Source: Nemertoderma westbladi
Taxonomy: Eukaryota > Xenacoelomorpha > Nemertodermatida > Nemertodermatidae
Assembly: GCA_032718475.1 (NCBI GenBank)
Contig: JAUCBJ010001307.1
Coordinates: forward strand, 21,891-85,890
Direction: 5' to 3'
DNA: 64,000 bases
A model generated the notes under the pieces. That model saw only the letters and a program-made list of their open reading frames with translations, was not told the DNA's origin and made no database searches. The stretch's first letter is position 1, and every line of letters starts with the position of its first letter. Positions 1-10,435 of this stretch are shown here, one piece after another. The position numbers and the translations under genes are program-made.

Positions 1-691
1 CAATAAAACCTACTTATGTCAATTATACATTATATATTCTGGCCGCATATACAGCCAAATATTACAACCAAATTTAATATTGCTATAAATGTCCAAATAA
101 CTATTACAGTAGATACTAGTGTGAAATAAGTGTGAAAGTTGAGCATTCTAATCTCTATTTACCAACATGTCACGGAATAATTGGTTAAATAACAACGAAA
201 CAATGTATTTCCCTGGAAACTTACATATAGATGGATAGGTATATGGATATTCATGGATAGAACTTACATAACTGTGAATGCAACCGCTGAGTACAGCTTG
301 CATTGCAGAAGCAAAACTGTTATCATGGATATACAAAAGCGTCTTTGAACCGTATTTGATATTAAATTACATTAAAGCATACAAATAACCACCAAATTAA
401 GCTAAATAGTATGGAAAACCGACAAATAGTATGAGTTTTAAGGTGTATGCAATTGTCCAACCCTTCACAGATGCGAGGATTATAGCAGACCATTATGGCT
501 CCGGGCCAGTCCCCCGTCTCCCTGGCTTGATGAGAGTTTAACATATAGCCACGATATTTCGGTACCGCTGATAGTTGCAAACTCGATTCTTGCCACTAGG
601 GATCGACCAGGGACTGCGTCGCGGCGTGTCTCGGCACCTTTTGGGGAGGTGACACCCACCTACCCCCTATATATATCTGTTTAATCTCGCA
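1..691. other. No recognisable gene
   Basis: I see no supportable coding region here. Bases 480-690 are more GC-rich than the surroundings and directly precede the first copy of a 28-bp direct repeat. If the LINE at 720-3661 is an insertion, this stretch was once continuous with the sequence beginning at 3690 and may be the upstream part of that unidentified block. Short open frames on the minus strand have no recognisable domains. Confidence 0.5.
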
Positions 692-719
692 TATGTCTCG
701 ATACATGAAGACACCCCCT
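692..719 (+). repeat. Direct repeat copy 1 (probable LINE target-site duplication)
   Basis: These 28 bases, beginning TATGTCTCGATACATG, recur identically at 3662-3689. They lie immediately before the LINE coding start and immediately after its (TAG)n tail, which is the arrangement expected of a target-site duplication made by target-primed reverse transcription. An alternative is that the motif belongs to the LINE family itself, at the ends of head-to-tail copies. Confidence 0.6.
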
Positions 720-762
720 TCCGAAGACCGAGAAGAAAGAAGAACCAACCTGTCGAAATGTA

Positions 763-3634
763 AAAAGACACTAAAGATTGCTACAATGAACACACGCACG
801 CTGAAAGCACATACCAAACAGGGTGACATGGTCGCTCTGGCAATGGAATATAACATCGCATCATCTGCATCCAAGAACATCGGATTTGTCATGAAGACAC
901 TGCCATGAAGTACAATGACATTTGAAATGGATGGACGTTAGGAACAAGCTCAGCAGTAAGAAACTCAGCCAATGCATCAATTGGTGGAGTAGGAATTCTG
1001 CTAAGCCCATTTGCACTTAAGACCCTAAACAACATCGAATCTATAAATTCCAGGGTTATGATCGCAACATTTGATGGGAATCCCAATGCAACAGTTATAT
1101 GTTGCTACAGTCTAACCAATGCCTCAGAGCTAGAACAAGCAGTCAAGTTTTATGAAGAACTGACTGGACTTATAAAGGACATTCCGAAACACAATGTTAA
1201 AGTCATTGCTGGTGACCTGAATGCCCAAATTGGCCCAGAAGACATCAAGGGTTACACCTATAACACCAGTTCTAACAGAAATGGGTACTTACTTTTAGAC
1301 CTAATGGAAGAATGTGAATTGATACCAACAAACAACACATTCGAAAAGAGTAAGGGAAAGCTATTGACCTTTCAATACCCTAATGGAACCAAAGCACAAC
1401 TGGATTACATCTTCATAAACAAAAAGTGGAGATACAGCATGATCAACTGCGAGGCATACAGCTCGTTCAACCTAATTGGTTCGGACCACAGAACTGTGAC
1501 TGCAGAGATCAGACTCAGTTTGAGAGCCAGCAAACCCAGGACAAGCAAGCAAATCAAATATGACTGGGAAAAACTCAGAACTGACAATGCTGTAAAGGAT
1601 GCTTATACAGTAGAAGTTCAAAACCGCTTTGAAGCACTTCAGTCAATGGATGAAGACCAATCCACCAATTCAATATACCAGAATATAATAACAGCCCACA
1701 AGGAATCAGCTAAGAGGCATATCCCCCAGAAACCCAAACGAAAACAATATGTGCCATGGCAAAACTCTGAGGTTACTTGTAAGAGAGAAGATCTTAAGAT
1801 AGCCTACAAAGTTAAAACCGAACAACCAACAACCGAAAACATTAACAAGGTTGAGAAAGCTAAGGACGATCTTAAATTGGCCTACAACATCAGCCAGGAA
1901 AAGTACATACAGGATAAAACTGAAGCAATTACAACTGCTCACATACAGCAACAATCAAGACTTACATGGCAAACTGTAAATGAGGTATCTGGTCGGAAAA
2001 GTTGTGCAAAGGGGCGCCTCAAAGACGATAGTCCCGAAGAACATGTTGGGAAGTGGAAAAATCACTTCAGCAACTTGCTTGGGCAGCCACCAAACATCGA
2101 GGTCAACCCTACAAGGAAAATATATGACAAGACACTACCTATAGAAACAGGGGACTTCACAACTGTCGAACTCCAAAGAAGCATTAAAAGCATGTCCAAT
2201 AATAAAGCGAGTGGATTAGATGAAATCCCAGCGGAGGTATGGAAAACCGGAGTGCTAAACAGACCATTATTGAATGTTTGCAACCGGATGTTAAAAGGGG
2301 AAAAGCCACCACCAATTTGGACTAAAGGTCAACTAAAGCCTCTCCCCAAGAAAGGAGACCTTGGCATACCAACAAACTATCGTGGGATCTGTCTGCTTGT
2401 GGTAGCTGCCAAAATATACAATAAAATGATTCTATATAGGATTAGGCCTCACATAGAGAAACTACTGCGTAAGAGCCAAAACGGATTTCGACCAAGTAGA
2501 TCAACAATAGCTCAGATACTTGCACTACGGAGACTGATTGAAGGAATTAAGTCAAAGAATCTCCCCGCTGTCATGACTTTTGTGGATTTCAAGAAGGCAT
2601 TCGACTCCATCCATAGAGGTAAAATGCTTGAAATCCTAAGAGCTTATGGAATACCAGAAGTAATTGTTGCTGGCATTGGATTGTTATATTGTGACACAGA
2701 AGCGCAGGTACTCTCACCAGATGGTGAAACTGAGTTTTTCTCAATCCTGGCTGGCGTACTGCAAGGTGACACATTAGCACCATTACTATTTGTAATTGTG
2801 CTGGATTACGCAATGAGGACGGCCACAAAGGGTGAAGACCTGGGATTCACACTTCAAGAACGCAGAAGTAGTAGATATCCAGCAACTACAGTCACAGACA
2901 CCGACTTTGCGGATGACATCGCCCTGCTCTCTAATACCCTAGCAGATGCACAGCTTCTACTAAATAAAGTGGAGAGGGCTGCTAAGGAGGTTGGATTGCA
3001 TATAAATGCTACAAAGACCGAATTCATGACCTTTAATGTTGATGGAAACTTGACAACCATTGATAATAATCAACTAAGGAAGGTCGATGACTTCCAGTAC
3101 CTTGGATCAAGGATAGAGAGTAGCAAAAAGGACATAGAAGTTAAGAAAGCAAAGGCTTGGGTAGCTCTATCAAAAATAGATACCATCTGGAAATCAGATC
3201 TCTCCAGGCACCTGAAGACTAAGTTCTTTCGTGCCACAGTGGAAAGTGTATTTTTATATGGGGGTGAGACCTGGACACTGACTAAATCACTTGAACAACG
3301 ATTTGATGGTTGCTACACAAGACTACTAAGGGCAGCCCTAAATATCAGTTGGAGACAACACATAACAAACACCGAGCTTTATGGTACAATACCACCTGTA
3401 TCAAGCACCCTCCGTGAACGCAGATTAAGATTCAGTGGGCACTGCTGGCGAAGTAAAGACGAGGTCATACCAGATCTACTTTTCTGGCAACCAACTCATG
3501 GAAAGCGTAGTCGTGGACGACCAGCCATAACATATATAGATCAACTTGAAAGGGATACTGAACTTAGGAGAAACGAAATTGCGACAACTATGGAGAATCG
3601 GGAAGCCTGGAAGGATCTCATTTCCACTGTCTGA
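763..3634 (+). pseudogene. LINE endonuclease-reverse transcriptase polyprotein, two lesions
   Basis: The protein nicks target DNA and copies the element's RNA into it. The endonuclease starts near 775 (IATMNTRTL). Its catalytic Q-E motif (CIQEH, near 868-882), GDLNAQIG (near 1211) and SDHRT (near 1481) are all present. RT motifs follow: LPKKGDL, a FVDFKKAFD box near 2579, GVLQGDTLAPLLF, and the catalytic FADDIALL near 2903. A region with WRSKDEVIPDLLFWQP-like sequence comes next, as in related elements, and the frame ends with TGA at 3632. Two breaks are visible: a single-base deletion near 857-859, which separates the first residues (frame of 693) from the rest, and an in-frame TGA at 923-925. 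The main open frame starts at the methionine at 1058, but homology continues upstream of it. Identity as an RTE-like LINE is secure from the motifs; the exact clade is inferred. Confidence 0.85.
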
Positions 3635-3646
3635 GTTCGCTTGACC

Positions 3647-3661
3647 TAGTAGTAGTAGTAG
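3647..3661 (+). repeat. (TAG)5 microsatellite, LINE 3' end
   Basis: Five TAG units lie between the LINE stop codon and the second copy of the 28-bp direct repeat. RTE-type LINEs commonly end in short microsatellites instead of poly(A). Confidence 0.7.
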
Positions 3662-3689
3662 TATGTCTCGATACATGAAGACACCCCCT
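3662..3689 (+). repeat. Direct repeat copy 2
   Basis: Identical to 692-719. The reading frame beyond it (TAT GTC TCG ..., then 3690 onward) continues into the unidentified protein-like block, so the LINE may have split that block near its 5' end. Confidence 0.6.
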
Positions 3690-4714
3690 CCGTTAAACGA
3701 CGTTCTCGGGAACAGCATGCGGAGATGATGGATACGATGATGGCTGATTTCACCGGCGAATCCACTGAGCTCGCTCAGAGCATGGCACCGCGTATGAATC
3801 CTTCAGAGAGTTATATCGAACCGCCGATGAACCCTGAACAGCGCAACATCGAACAACAATACCGTAAGTTTATTCTCAAATATACCAAGTGCGATGGAAG
3901 TTATAACAGCTTCCTTACCACTGGTCAACCCATGGACTTGAGGGACATCGATGACTAGCATGTCGATTGGGAAATGAAGATGTTCAAACTACACGTCAAA
4001 TGGCAACGTAGTAAAGAGACCCGAACACAACATGATTATCAAATTCGTGTTGACATCGCGGCTGATGACGCCGAGAACCCTTCTCATCTCTCCCGCTTCG
4101 AGGACTATGTCACCTTTCTTCGTGAAATGTATTTAAAAGTCGCAAGTCAACAGGATCTACAAACTCTGTACCCCAAGGGCGTTCATCCTAACCCGGCAAA
4201 GGAGATCAAACGACTCTATCATACCATGATGTATCTCACCGAGGGTCGTCCGCTCCTGGTCCTTCCTGATGCCTTCCACGACATGGAGGAGTATAGTAAG
4301 TCAGGTATAAAGTCTCCACCCCCAAATAAAACTGATTCCCGACTCTGGTACTTATGCGGTCAATGTCCTCATCCAAACCAACAGGTCTCCACTACACCAG
4401 CGAATCACCCCCGTAGGCAATGCTCTCACCACAGCTTCGTCAAGTATACGTATGGAGGGTTTGAAGATAATCGCTTCAAAGTCATTGAGAGATGGTTGCG
4501 CAACTTACAGAGGGTGAGTAAACCCATGATTCGCGTCCCTGAGTTTTCCCCGTGCCCGATGCTCCCTATGGTGAAACCCATGACGTTATCTCCGACAGAC
4601 CCCCGCTTCTCCGAATCCATATACCTATACATCAGAGACCTCGTTATGGGGGAACAGATAGCTTCCGTTACCAAGAGGAAGAGCCAACTCCTCTATGGTT
4701 GGTATCGGTCGTGA
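3690..4714 (+). pseudogene. Block segment A: unknown protein with one internal TAG
   Basis: A single frame runs from the 28-bp repeat through the methionines at 3725 to a stop at 4714, interrupted once by TAG at 3956-3958. Without that stop it covers about 340 residues. Before the stop it is hydrophilic and rich in M, E and Q. After the stop it is a mixed globular-looking stretch with HVKWQRSKETRTQHDYQ near its start and a proline-rich patch around 4300-4420. No catalytic motif or membrane segment is recognisable. Confidence 0.45.
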
Positions 4715-4913
4715 AACCTTACTACAGCGCGAAGAATCTATGTGGACTTCTCCTCTCACTTTCTCCACAATCTCCACGGTTAATCGTAACTACTTGGTTA
4801 CAGAGTTCCTTAACGCCCTTCGAAACACCATCGGCGTAGATGACCCCATCAAACTCTCTGGTAAACTCGATGTTGTTTGTCGGATGAGATTACCGGAATT
4901 CGAATCTAAATGA
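4695..4913 (+). pseudogene. Block segment B: short unknown frame
   Basis: A 72-codon frame overlaps the end of segment A by 20 bases and ends in TGA, which overlaps the ATG of segment C (ATGA at 4910-4913). It contains a helical-looking NYLVTEFLNALRNTIG stretch. It may be the frameshifted continuation of segment A or a separate small gene. Confidence 0.35.
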
Positions 4914-5284
4914 TCCACCTATGGGCCCAGGAACGTGGTTTCTTCCACATTGTTTACGAAAGGATAGGTAATGGAATGCATAGAGCTGAACGTACTGGCA
5001 TCGGGCACATTTCATTCCATGAACTCGGATGGGATTTCAAGGAAGGTTGGTGGTATAACCGTTATTTACACCTATATGATGATAATTATTCCCATTATTA
5101 TTTCAATGGCCCTTTGACCGCTCCCGGTGCTGTTTATTCCAATATTAGTGTCCCTCTTCGGCCTTCTCTCACCATTTACATGATATACGAGAACTCTGCC
5201 GTATCAGGTTGGTTGGCCAATACTTGTAGTAGTACTTTGTTTATCCCACCCATTACTTCTCAGCACTCAGCTTGCCAAGGTTAA
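4910..5284 (+). pseudogene. Block segment C: aromatic-rich unknown frame
   Basis: A 124-codon frame very rich in Trp, Tyr, His and Phe (for example ELGWDFKEGWWYNRYLHLYD). It is followed by alternating hydrophobic patches that could be beta strands of a capsid-like or lectin-like fold; that structural suggestion is inference only. The protein-like signal continues past its stop in another frame (KVNREGKFQSFKCFRRFLFP from 5277 to the TAA at 5559). Confidence 0.4.
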
Positions 5285-5446
5285 TCGTGAAGGGAAATTC
5301 CAAAGTTTCAAATGTTTTCGAAGGTTCTTATTCCCCTTCTTCGGTATTGATGGTCAGTTCCGTGACCCAACTCTAAAGGGACAGGTAAATAAGTATTTGT
5401 CTGCCTTTGAAGACTTGAACAGAAAGGGTTTGGCTATATTCTATTC

Positions 5447-5740
5447 ATGGATGTGTGTGTCCAAAACTTGCACTCCACTGTTCTGGAGCGTCCCATCCTC
5501 AAGTCTGGCTATTCAGTTTCCATTGTACAAACATCAGATAAACAGCTGGCTTCCTATTTAAACGTCTCTGTGGTCTACAATGTCTTAGAATCCAAATCCA
5601 TCCATCCCACTTCCGATTTAGATGACGATGGTGAGTTTGTTATACCGTGGCACCTTGGACCGCAGCCCTTAACAAGATTTACCTTTCATTCTGCCGTATC
5701 GTCGGAAGCGCTGAATCCAATGCGGATCCCATGCTCATAA
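5447..5740 (+). pseudogene. Block segment E: unknown frame
   Basis: A 97-codon frame that takes over when the preceding frame stops at 5559. It contains an acidic run (SDLDDDGEFVIPW) and ends at 5740. An overlapping frame from 5647 continues to 5931. The rapid hand-over of the protein-like frame is typical of indel decay, but the overlapping organisation also resembles compact viral genomes. Confidence 0.35.
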
Positions 5741-5914
5741 AACTCCACCTACTGGTGAGATTTGTCAGACATACTCTCAATGCTCTGATCTACCGCTTCA
5801 TTGTCCATATTGTAGACTATTCAATGATCATACTTTCTTTAATTGCCCACAATTTTCGGAACAATGTGATAAGGTTTATTAAAAGGACACTACCCAACCT
5901 CCTACCCTTTCGAC

Positions 5915-6328
5915 TTGACACAAAGGGATGATGAAACATCCTTTCTGAAGTATATCAAATTATGGGCACATTCCGCGGATTTACACCAAATCACGCACAT
6001 TCATTATGAATCTTCCCGCTCCTACTGCGGAGTCTTTGCCTTCAACCCCTACGCCTTTGCGATTGAAGCGCAATGCTCTAACCTTCCCGACTACCAGTTA
6101 TTACTGATGGTTTCGGAGCTCACCCATGTTCAATATGTGCGCACATTCCTTCGTCGCATGAACCCCGGTGATTTAACCACCTATATAACCTTATTGACTT
6201 TATTCGTAAGGACCCAAACCTCGGTTACAAGTTCGTCTCCGCTAATCCAGAGTTACTACAAACTTCGGACCGCATTACGTACCTCCGTCATACTTCACAT
6301 CTTGCGGAAGAGACAGTCAAACCTTTAA
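5915..6328 (+). pseudogene. Block segment F: unknown frame
   Basis: A 137-codon frame starting MTQRDDETSFLKYIKLW, with a central globular-looking stretch (RSYCGVFAFNPYAFAIEAQC) and a helical ELTHVQYVRTFLRRMNPGDL. No family is recognised. It is the longest uninterrupted frame in the second half of the block. Confidence 0.4.
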
Positions 6329-6354
6329 AGTATGTTGCGGGCTGAGGAGGTGTC

Positions 6355-6525
6355 ATGACTTTATCACAGACCCTTAAAGGACTGGTTACCATCGCCATCC
6401 TCAAGAAAGTAGTGCAATCCACATTACCCGCTTCCGCTAAATCTTCACCGGCTAAAATACTCCGAAAGGGTGTGAAGTTATTACATCATTCCGTTCCCGT
6501 GACAACCACGATTATCGAACCTTAA
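6355..6525 (+). CDS. Block segment G1: 56-residue hydrophobic/basic frame
   Basis: A short complete frame, MTLSQTLKGLVTIAILKK..., with an amphipathic or membrane-like first half and a basic second half. It follows segment F after 26 bases. Its function is unknown. It could be a small structural protein if the block is virus-like, or a fragment of a larger decayed frame. Confidence 0.3.
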   Translation: MTLSQTLKGLVTIAILKKVVQSTLPASAKSSPAKILRKGVKLLHHSVPVTTTIIEP

Positions 6526-6554
6526 CCGGGAACATCCACTGGTGGACCGACCGT

Positions 6555-6707
6555 ATGGACGCACGCCCCACTGACTCTTTGAAAATTCATCCTTCCGCCG
6601 CTGAGGGGCTACAAGTACAAAATTCCCCGCCTTCGTCGCCAAGTAATGGTTCTCCACCAACGAAACGCCGCAAGCGACCCCCTAAAAAGAAAAAGACCCA
6701 GAAATAA
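6555..6707 (+). CDS. Block segment G2: basic-tailed 50-residue frame
   Basis: The frame opens upstream (HWWTDRMDARPTDSL) and ends in a Ser/Pro linker followed by PTKRRKRPPKKKKTQK and TAA. Such a dense Lys/Arg cluster is typical of nuclear localisation or nucleic-acid packaging. It closes the coding block, and AT-rich non-coding DNA begins directly afterwards. Confidence 0.35.
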   Translation: MDARPTDSLKIHPSAAEGLQVQNSPPSSPSNGSPPTKRRKRPPKKKKTQK

Positions 6708-7980
6708 ACATTGATTTTTCTGGTTATTTTTATTACCACTACTTTACTTTATATGACTCATATCTCTACTTTATATTATATGTAAAATAAGTAAGTGGTG
6801 TCTCCCCAATAATTCATTTAGCTTAAATTTGTTCACGAGCTGAAATATTTTATATATGCATTATATATACTCTTTAGCACTACAGTTTGCTTATTTAGAA
6901 GTAATAGATATCCAATAATTCACTTGATTTAATTTTGTTCACAAGTTGAGATATTTTATATGCTGGATACGTATGTTCTATGTAATTTGAATTTGATGTT
7001 GTTAATTGAATTACTTGCATACTAGACATCCTTCTGTGTATAATTTGAACTCATCCCTTCATTTTTACCACCGTATTAGCTAAATGAATGGAAGCCGTGT
7101 TAATGCAAGTGTGAACTTGGCCATTTTAGATTACTTATTGTACTAATTGAAGCTCAAAACACCATTTTTATTGATAAAGTTGGTTGCGTTATAATATCGG
7201 TTATTTTTCAGTCGATTTACACATTACTAAAGGTTTGACGCCATCTTGTGCCATTATCCACATATCCAACTTGTAATAATACCCCATTGGCTGTGTTGCT
7301 CTATTATGGTTAATCTGTTATATAAGCACGATTGGTTGAGTGCCTTACTCACTCTGAGCATGTCGTTTCTGCTGTTGAGTTACATCGCACATGCAGAACT
7401 TTAATTACTGGTCAGATCTTTGATGACTGGTGATTATTATATGTCTAAGTCTAATTTCTGAAACCTATATTCGTTGTTAATAATTGAATTATATTTACTT
7501 ATTATTATATTTGATATTCTACTGGTAAACTCAATTTGTTATGGTTATTTGCTTAATATATCGCCGATATTACGGAATAAAGAAAGTTTTACACGCGCCA
7601 CAACCAGGTAGGTCGCTATGACTAAGCGTTAGTGAAAATCTGGACAATTGCACTAGTCTTATGTGTGCCATCGTACCTCTGACTTAATAAATAATTAATA
7701 TATGGCGATATTTCAGACCATTATTGTAAGCAAAGCTCTTATTATTAAATATATCACGATTGAGAGTTGTCACAAATTGAATACTGTAGCGATATCAATA
7801 TAATTAGACCAAAGACTTGTTACAATACGTTTCCTCTAAAGGGAAACACCCTTACAATTCCTTACATAATTAATTTGTCAGCCATTTGTTCGTTATACTG
7901 TGTTGCCACACCCTTTCGGTACTGTATATCAGTTAAATATAATAGACGATCAAATGCCATATTAGACTAAGCCAAACATA
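6708..7980. other. AT-rich non-coding stretch
   Basis: No gene is recognised. The stretch contains TATA-like and AATAAA-like strings (AATAAA near 7577), repeated TTCACTTGATTTAA-type phrases near 6810-6950, and degenerate hairpins. A region around 7260-7620 has the look of an LTR or 3' UTR, but no matching copy is seen in the window. Confidence 0.4.
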
Positions 7981-7984
7981 GAGC

Positions 7985-8826
7985 AAGTCAATACATCCTG
8001 GGAGAAAGGGGAAACAAAGAGATACACTTGAGCGGCCTTCGTTGAACTACTTCAAAGTTGAGCAAACGTTGAACTAACTCAAAACTTGGTACATGACCCG
8101 TATCTACATGGTGAGCTGCTAGATCCGATGCTTTGTACCATTCGTATCTTACATCACTGTCATGTTTCGTTATACGGATATCCATACTGTATTTAGTTTC
8201 ACCTATATATGTTAGCCCACATTCGCATGGGATCCTATATAATACGCCCCTATGATCAGTCACCGGTTATGTCCTTTTAGCAGAAAAGATGCCAACTTAT
8301 GTCCCGGTACAAAGTAAGTTTCCACCCCATAGAGAGCACAGAGTTTTTCCAAACTTTCAGTAAGGCACACTTCATATGGTAAACCAAGTCTTATGTTAAT
8401 TTTGTCCTTGGGCGGTACAGGTTTAGGTTGGTCGAATCGTCTATTGATACGTATCTTTGTACTATAAATAATTCTATTCGGATAACCATTATTAGCTAAT
8501 GTGTTAGCCAGTTTACTTTACAGTGCGATTTCGTGCTTCTACAGTAGAACAAATACGAGTGGATCTAAAAAATAATGCACTGCATACGCTTTGTTTCACC
8601 CATGGGTGGTGGTTGGATGAAAAGTTTAAGTACCTATTGGAGTGGGTTGATTTTTTTATAAACGCCAGTCGAGAATTTACCCTCAACTAAACCAATTAGT
8701 ACGTCCAAAAAGGTAACTGTCCATTAACATTTTGGTAATCAACTGTAAATTTAATATCCTGATGTAACGAATTTAAATTATCTAATATGGCTTCAACCTG
8801 GATAGCGTCTACACAGCGTTGACAAC
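7985..8826 (-). mobile_element. Penelope-like element, 5'-truncated and decayed
   Basis: Read on the minus strand, the fragment starts at RT motif C (RCVDAI, corresponding to the family's YVDD box). It continues through VEAILDNLNSLHQDIKF and GLVEGKFSTGVYKK to a VPPKDKINIRLGLPYEV linker and a C-terminal GIY-YIG endonuclease (7988-8263: GVLYRIPCECGLTYIGETK). This RT-then-GIY-YIG order defines Penelope-like elements. Several frameshifts are present, including loss of one T in the run near 8710. The RT fingers and palm upstream of motif C are missing. The element is not functional. Confidence 0.85.
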
Positions 8827-8839
8827 TGCAAACAGGTTA

Positions 8840-9583
8840 TGTCGATTTTATGTAAGCTCTTCTAACCCAACAAATGAGCTATCAATACTGGTTACGTACA
8901 TTGTTCGAGTATATGCTCCCATGTGGTTTCTTATAAAAAGGAATAATCTTCTTCAAGATGGTCCCAGTAACTTATTTCATCTGATTCGTTGGTCTCTTTA
9001 CCTGGATGAAGAATATCGACACATTGTCGACTCTGTAATACAGCATAATGGATTTTTTGCCCATCCTGAAAATGTATTACTTGCTATGATCAAGGATAAA
9101 AACAAGCATATTCGTGAGCTATCTGTTCGTCGAGTGATTAAAGCCAGGGACTCTAAAAGAGTTAATTCGGTTTATCATACAGTTTTGCATAAGGCCATTA
9201 AAAAAAACCCTAAACTTGGAGCTAAGAAGTTGCTAAACCTAAGAAAACACCATAAACCTAAGTCAAACAGTAATGTGAGAAAATTTATTGTCCCTCAAAT
9301 TAACATTCAGGCCCCAAACTATTACGAACTTTTAGATTGGACTCGAAGTGACTTAAAACTTACATCTCCACCAATTCTGAAAGAAATTTCAAATAACGAC
9401 CTCAACAAATTTGTAGATTTAACGGCAACCATTCAGTTTAACTACCCATGTCATACTCAGACAGTTGAGCGGATGATTCGAGTTGTAACTCAGGTTTCCC
9501 GAGAAGTTGTTGGAGCGCATTCTCGAAATAGCTTGATCCACTCACGTTTATCTGGCCGAGCGCAGCGACCTAGCTTGTACTAA
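8840..9583 (+). pseudogene. C-terminal fragment of an uncharacterised PCHTQ-motif protein
   Basis: An open frame of about 245 codons with a clear C-terminal motif, FNYPCHTQTVERMIRVVTQV, followed by VVGAHSRNSLIHSRLSGRAQ. From memory, similar PCHTQxVER endings occur in repetitive, uncharacterised proteins of many invertebrate genomes, probably transposon-encoded; I cannot name a family. The first 20 or so residues of the open frame overlap the inverted Penelope remnant and are not genuine. The protein is therefore 5'-truncated, with the truncation point coinciding with the Penelope junction, which suggests one element landed in or beside the other. Confidence 0.55.
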
Positions 9584-10235
9584 ACTTGTACCTAACTTTG
9601 TACTTTAGTCAGTGAATAGTTATAATAGTGTCAATTGCCCTATTATTATAGTTTTGGTTATAGTTATGGTATATAGTTAAATTCCTAATGATATAACTAA
9701 ATGGTTTGAGTAATTTTTGCAATTATGTGTCAAAAAATGTTGTTATTAAAAAATAACTTTAGTAATAATGTCGCAGCTATGATTTTGACACTTGCTATCC
9801 CAACTAAATCGACGATTGCGTTTCAAATAAGCCCAACCATGACCTCCTAGAGGTGGTAGAAGTGGAGATAGCAAGGTTTAACGTTAATTTTTCACTTGCG
9901 GCAGGCCATTTTTGGACATACATTTTTTTGGTCCCAGGGTCACATGTTCCACTTATTATTTTTAGTTAAAATTTTGTCGACGTGCTATGGACATCCAACC
10001 TCACCCTTTGGCAAAGTTCCTAATGAATTTGCCAACTTTTCATTTTTATGACACACCCTATTTCACAACCAGGTAGCTCTTCGTGGACTCGGGTTTGTAG
10101 CCAACTCGGGGTCCATGGTGGCACAGCTCCTCCCACCATTCCCACACTCCAGCGATGGACCCCGCTGATGAGGCGTCAACCGCGTACCAGCACTGCTTTT
10201 GCCAGCAGGTGGTACTTCCGGGTGCCAGATCGAGG
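9584..10235. other. No gene recognised
   Basis: A/T-rich sequence without a supportable coding frame. It contains TAGTTATAG-type repeats near 9650-9680 and an unassigned C/G-richer segment from 10050 leading into the minisatellite. Confidence 0.5.
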
Positions 10236-10435
10236 GTGGTGGGTCTCTGGGTGGCGGGTCTCTCGGTGGCGGGTCTCTGGGTGGCGGGTCTCTGGGTTGC
10301 GGGTTGCAGGGTGGCGGGACGCAGGGTGGTGGGTCGCAGAGTGGCGGGTCGCCGGGTAGGGGGTCCCCGGATGGATGGTTTCTGGGTGGCGGATCGCAGG
10401 GTGGCGGGTCTCTGTGTGGCGGGTCGCCGGGTGGC
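10236..10435 (+). repeat. G-rich minisatellite, GGTGGCGGGTCTCTG-type units
   Basis: About thirteen degenerate units of 15 bases built on GGGTGGCGGGTC. Because the period is a multiple of three, long frames remain open in all three plus-strand phases (WRVSGWRVSG, GGGSLGGGSL and VAGLWVAG types). These are by-products of the repeat, not genes. The strand asymmetry and G-runs would favour G-quadruplex formation on the plus strand. Confidence 0.85.

Larger units (their letters stand above)
720..3661 (+). mobile_element. Non-LTR retrotransposon (RTE/craniofacial-development-protein-2-like LINE)
   Basis: This element encodes an apurinic-type endonuclease followed by reverse transcriptase and a C-terminal region, and ends in a (TAG)5 microsatellite at 3647-3661. 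Both the domain order and the microsatellite tail are usual for RTE-like LINEs. It is flanked by 28-bp direct repeats at 692-719 and 3662-3689. There is no poly(A). The element seems to lack a long 5' UTR, so it may be slightly 5'-truncated or its coding region may begin close to the insertion point. Coding capacity is nearly complete, which suggests a relatively young insertion. Confidence 0.8.
3690..6707 (+). pseudogene. Unidentified multi-segment coding block, frame-disrupted
   Basis: About 3 kb of sequence reads as protein-like on the plus strand almost without gaps, but the frame changes repeatedly: 3690-4714 (with a TAG at 3956), 4695-4913, 4910-5284, about 5230-5561, 5447-5740, 5915-6328, 6355-6525 and 6555-6707. 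Composition is more GC-rich and codon-like than the AT-rich flanks. I do not recognise any family. Several segments are rich in W, Y and F with beta-strand-like patches, and the last ends in a Lys/Arg cluster that looks like a nuclear-localisation or nucleic-acid-binding tail. Two readings are possible: one decayed ancestral gene of roughly 1000 codons, or a compact multi-gene unit from a virus-like or transposon source, since one junction shows an ATGA stop/start overlap at 4910-4913. No polymerase, integrase or protease motif is visible. Confidence 0.55.

Noticed and set aside
7260-7620. Possible LTR (TATA-like string and AATAAA spaced about 250 bp apart)
   Set aside because: No matching second copy, primer site or retroelement coding region next to it in the window.
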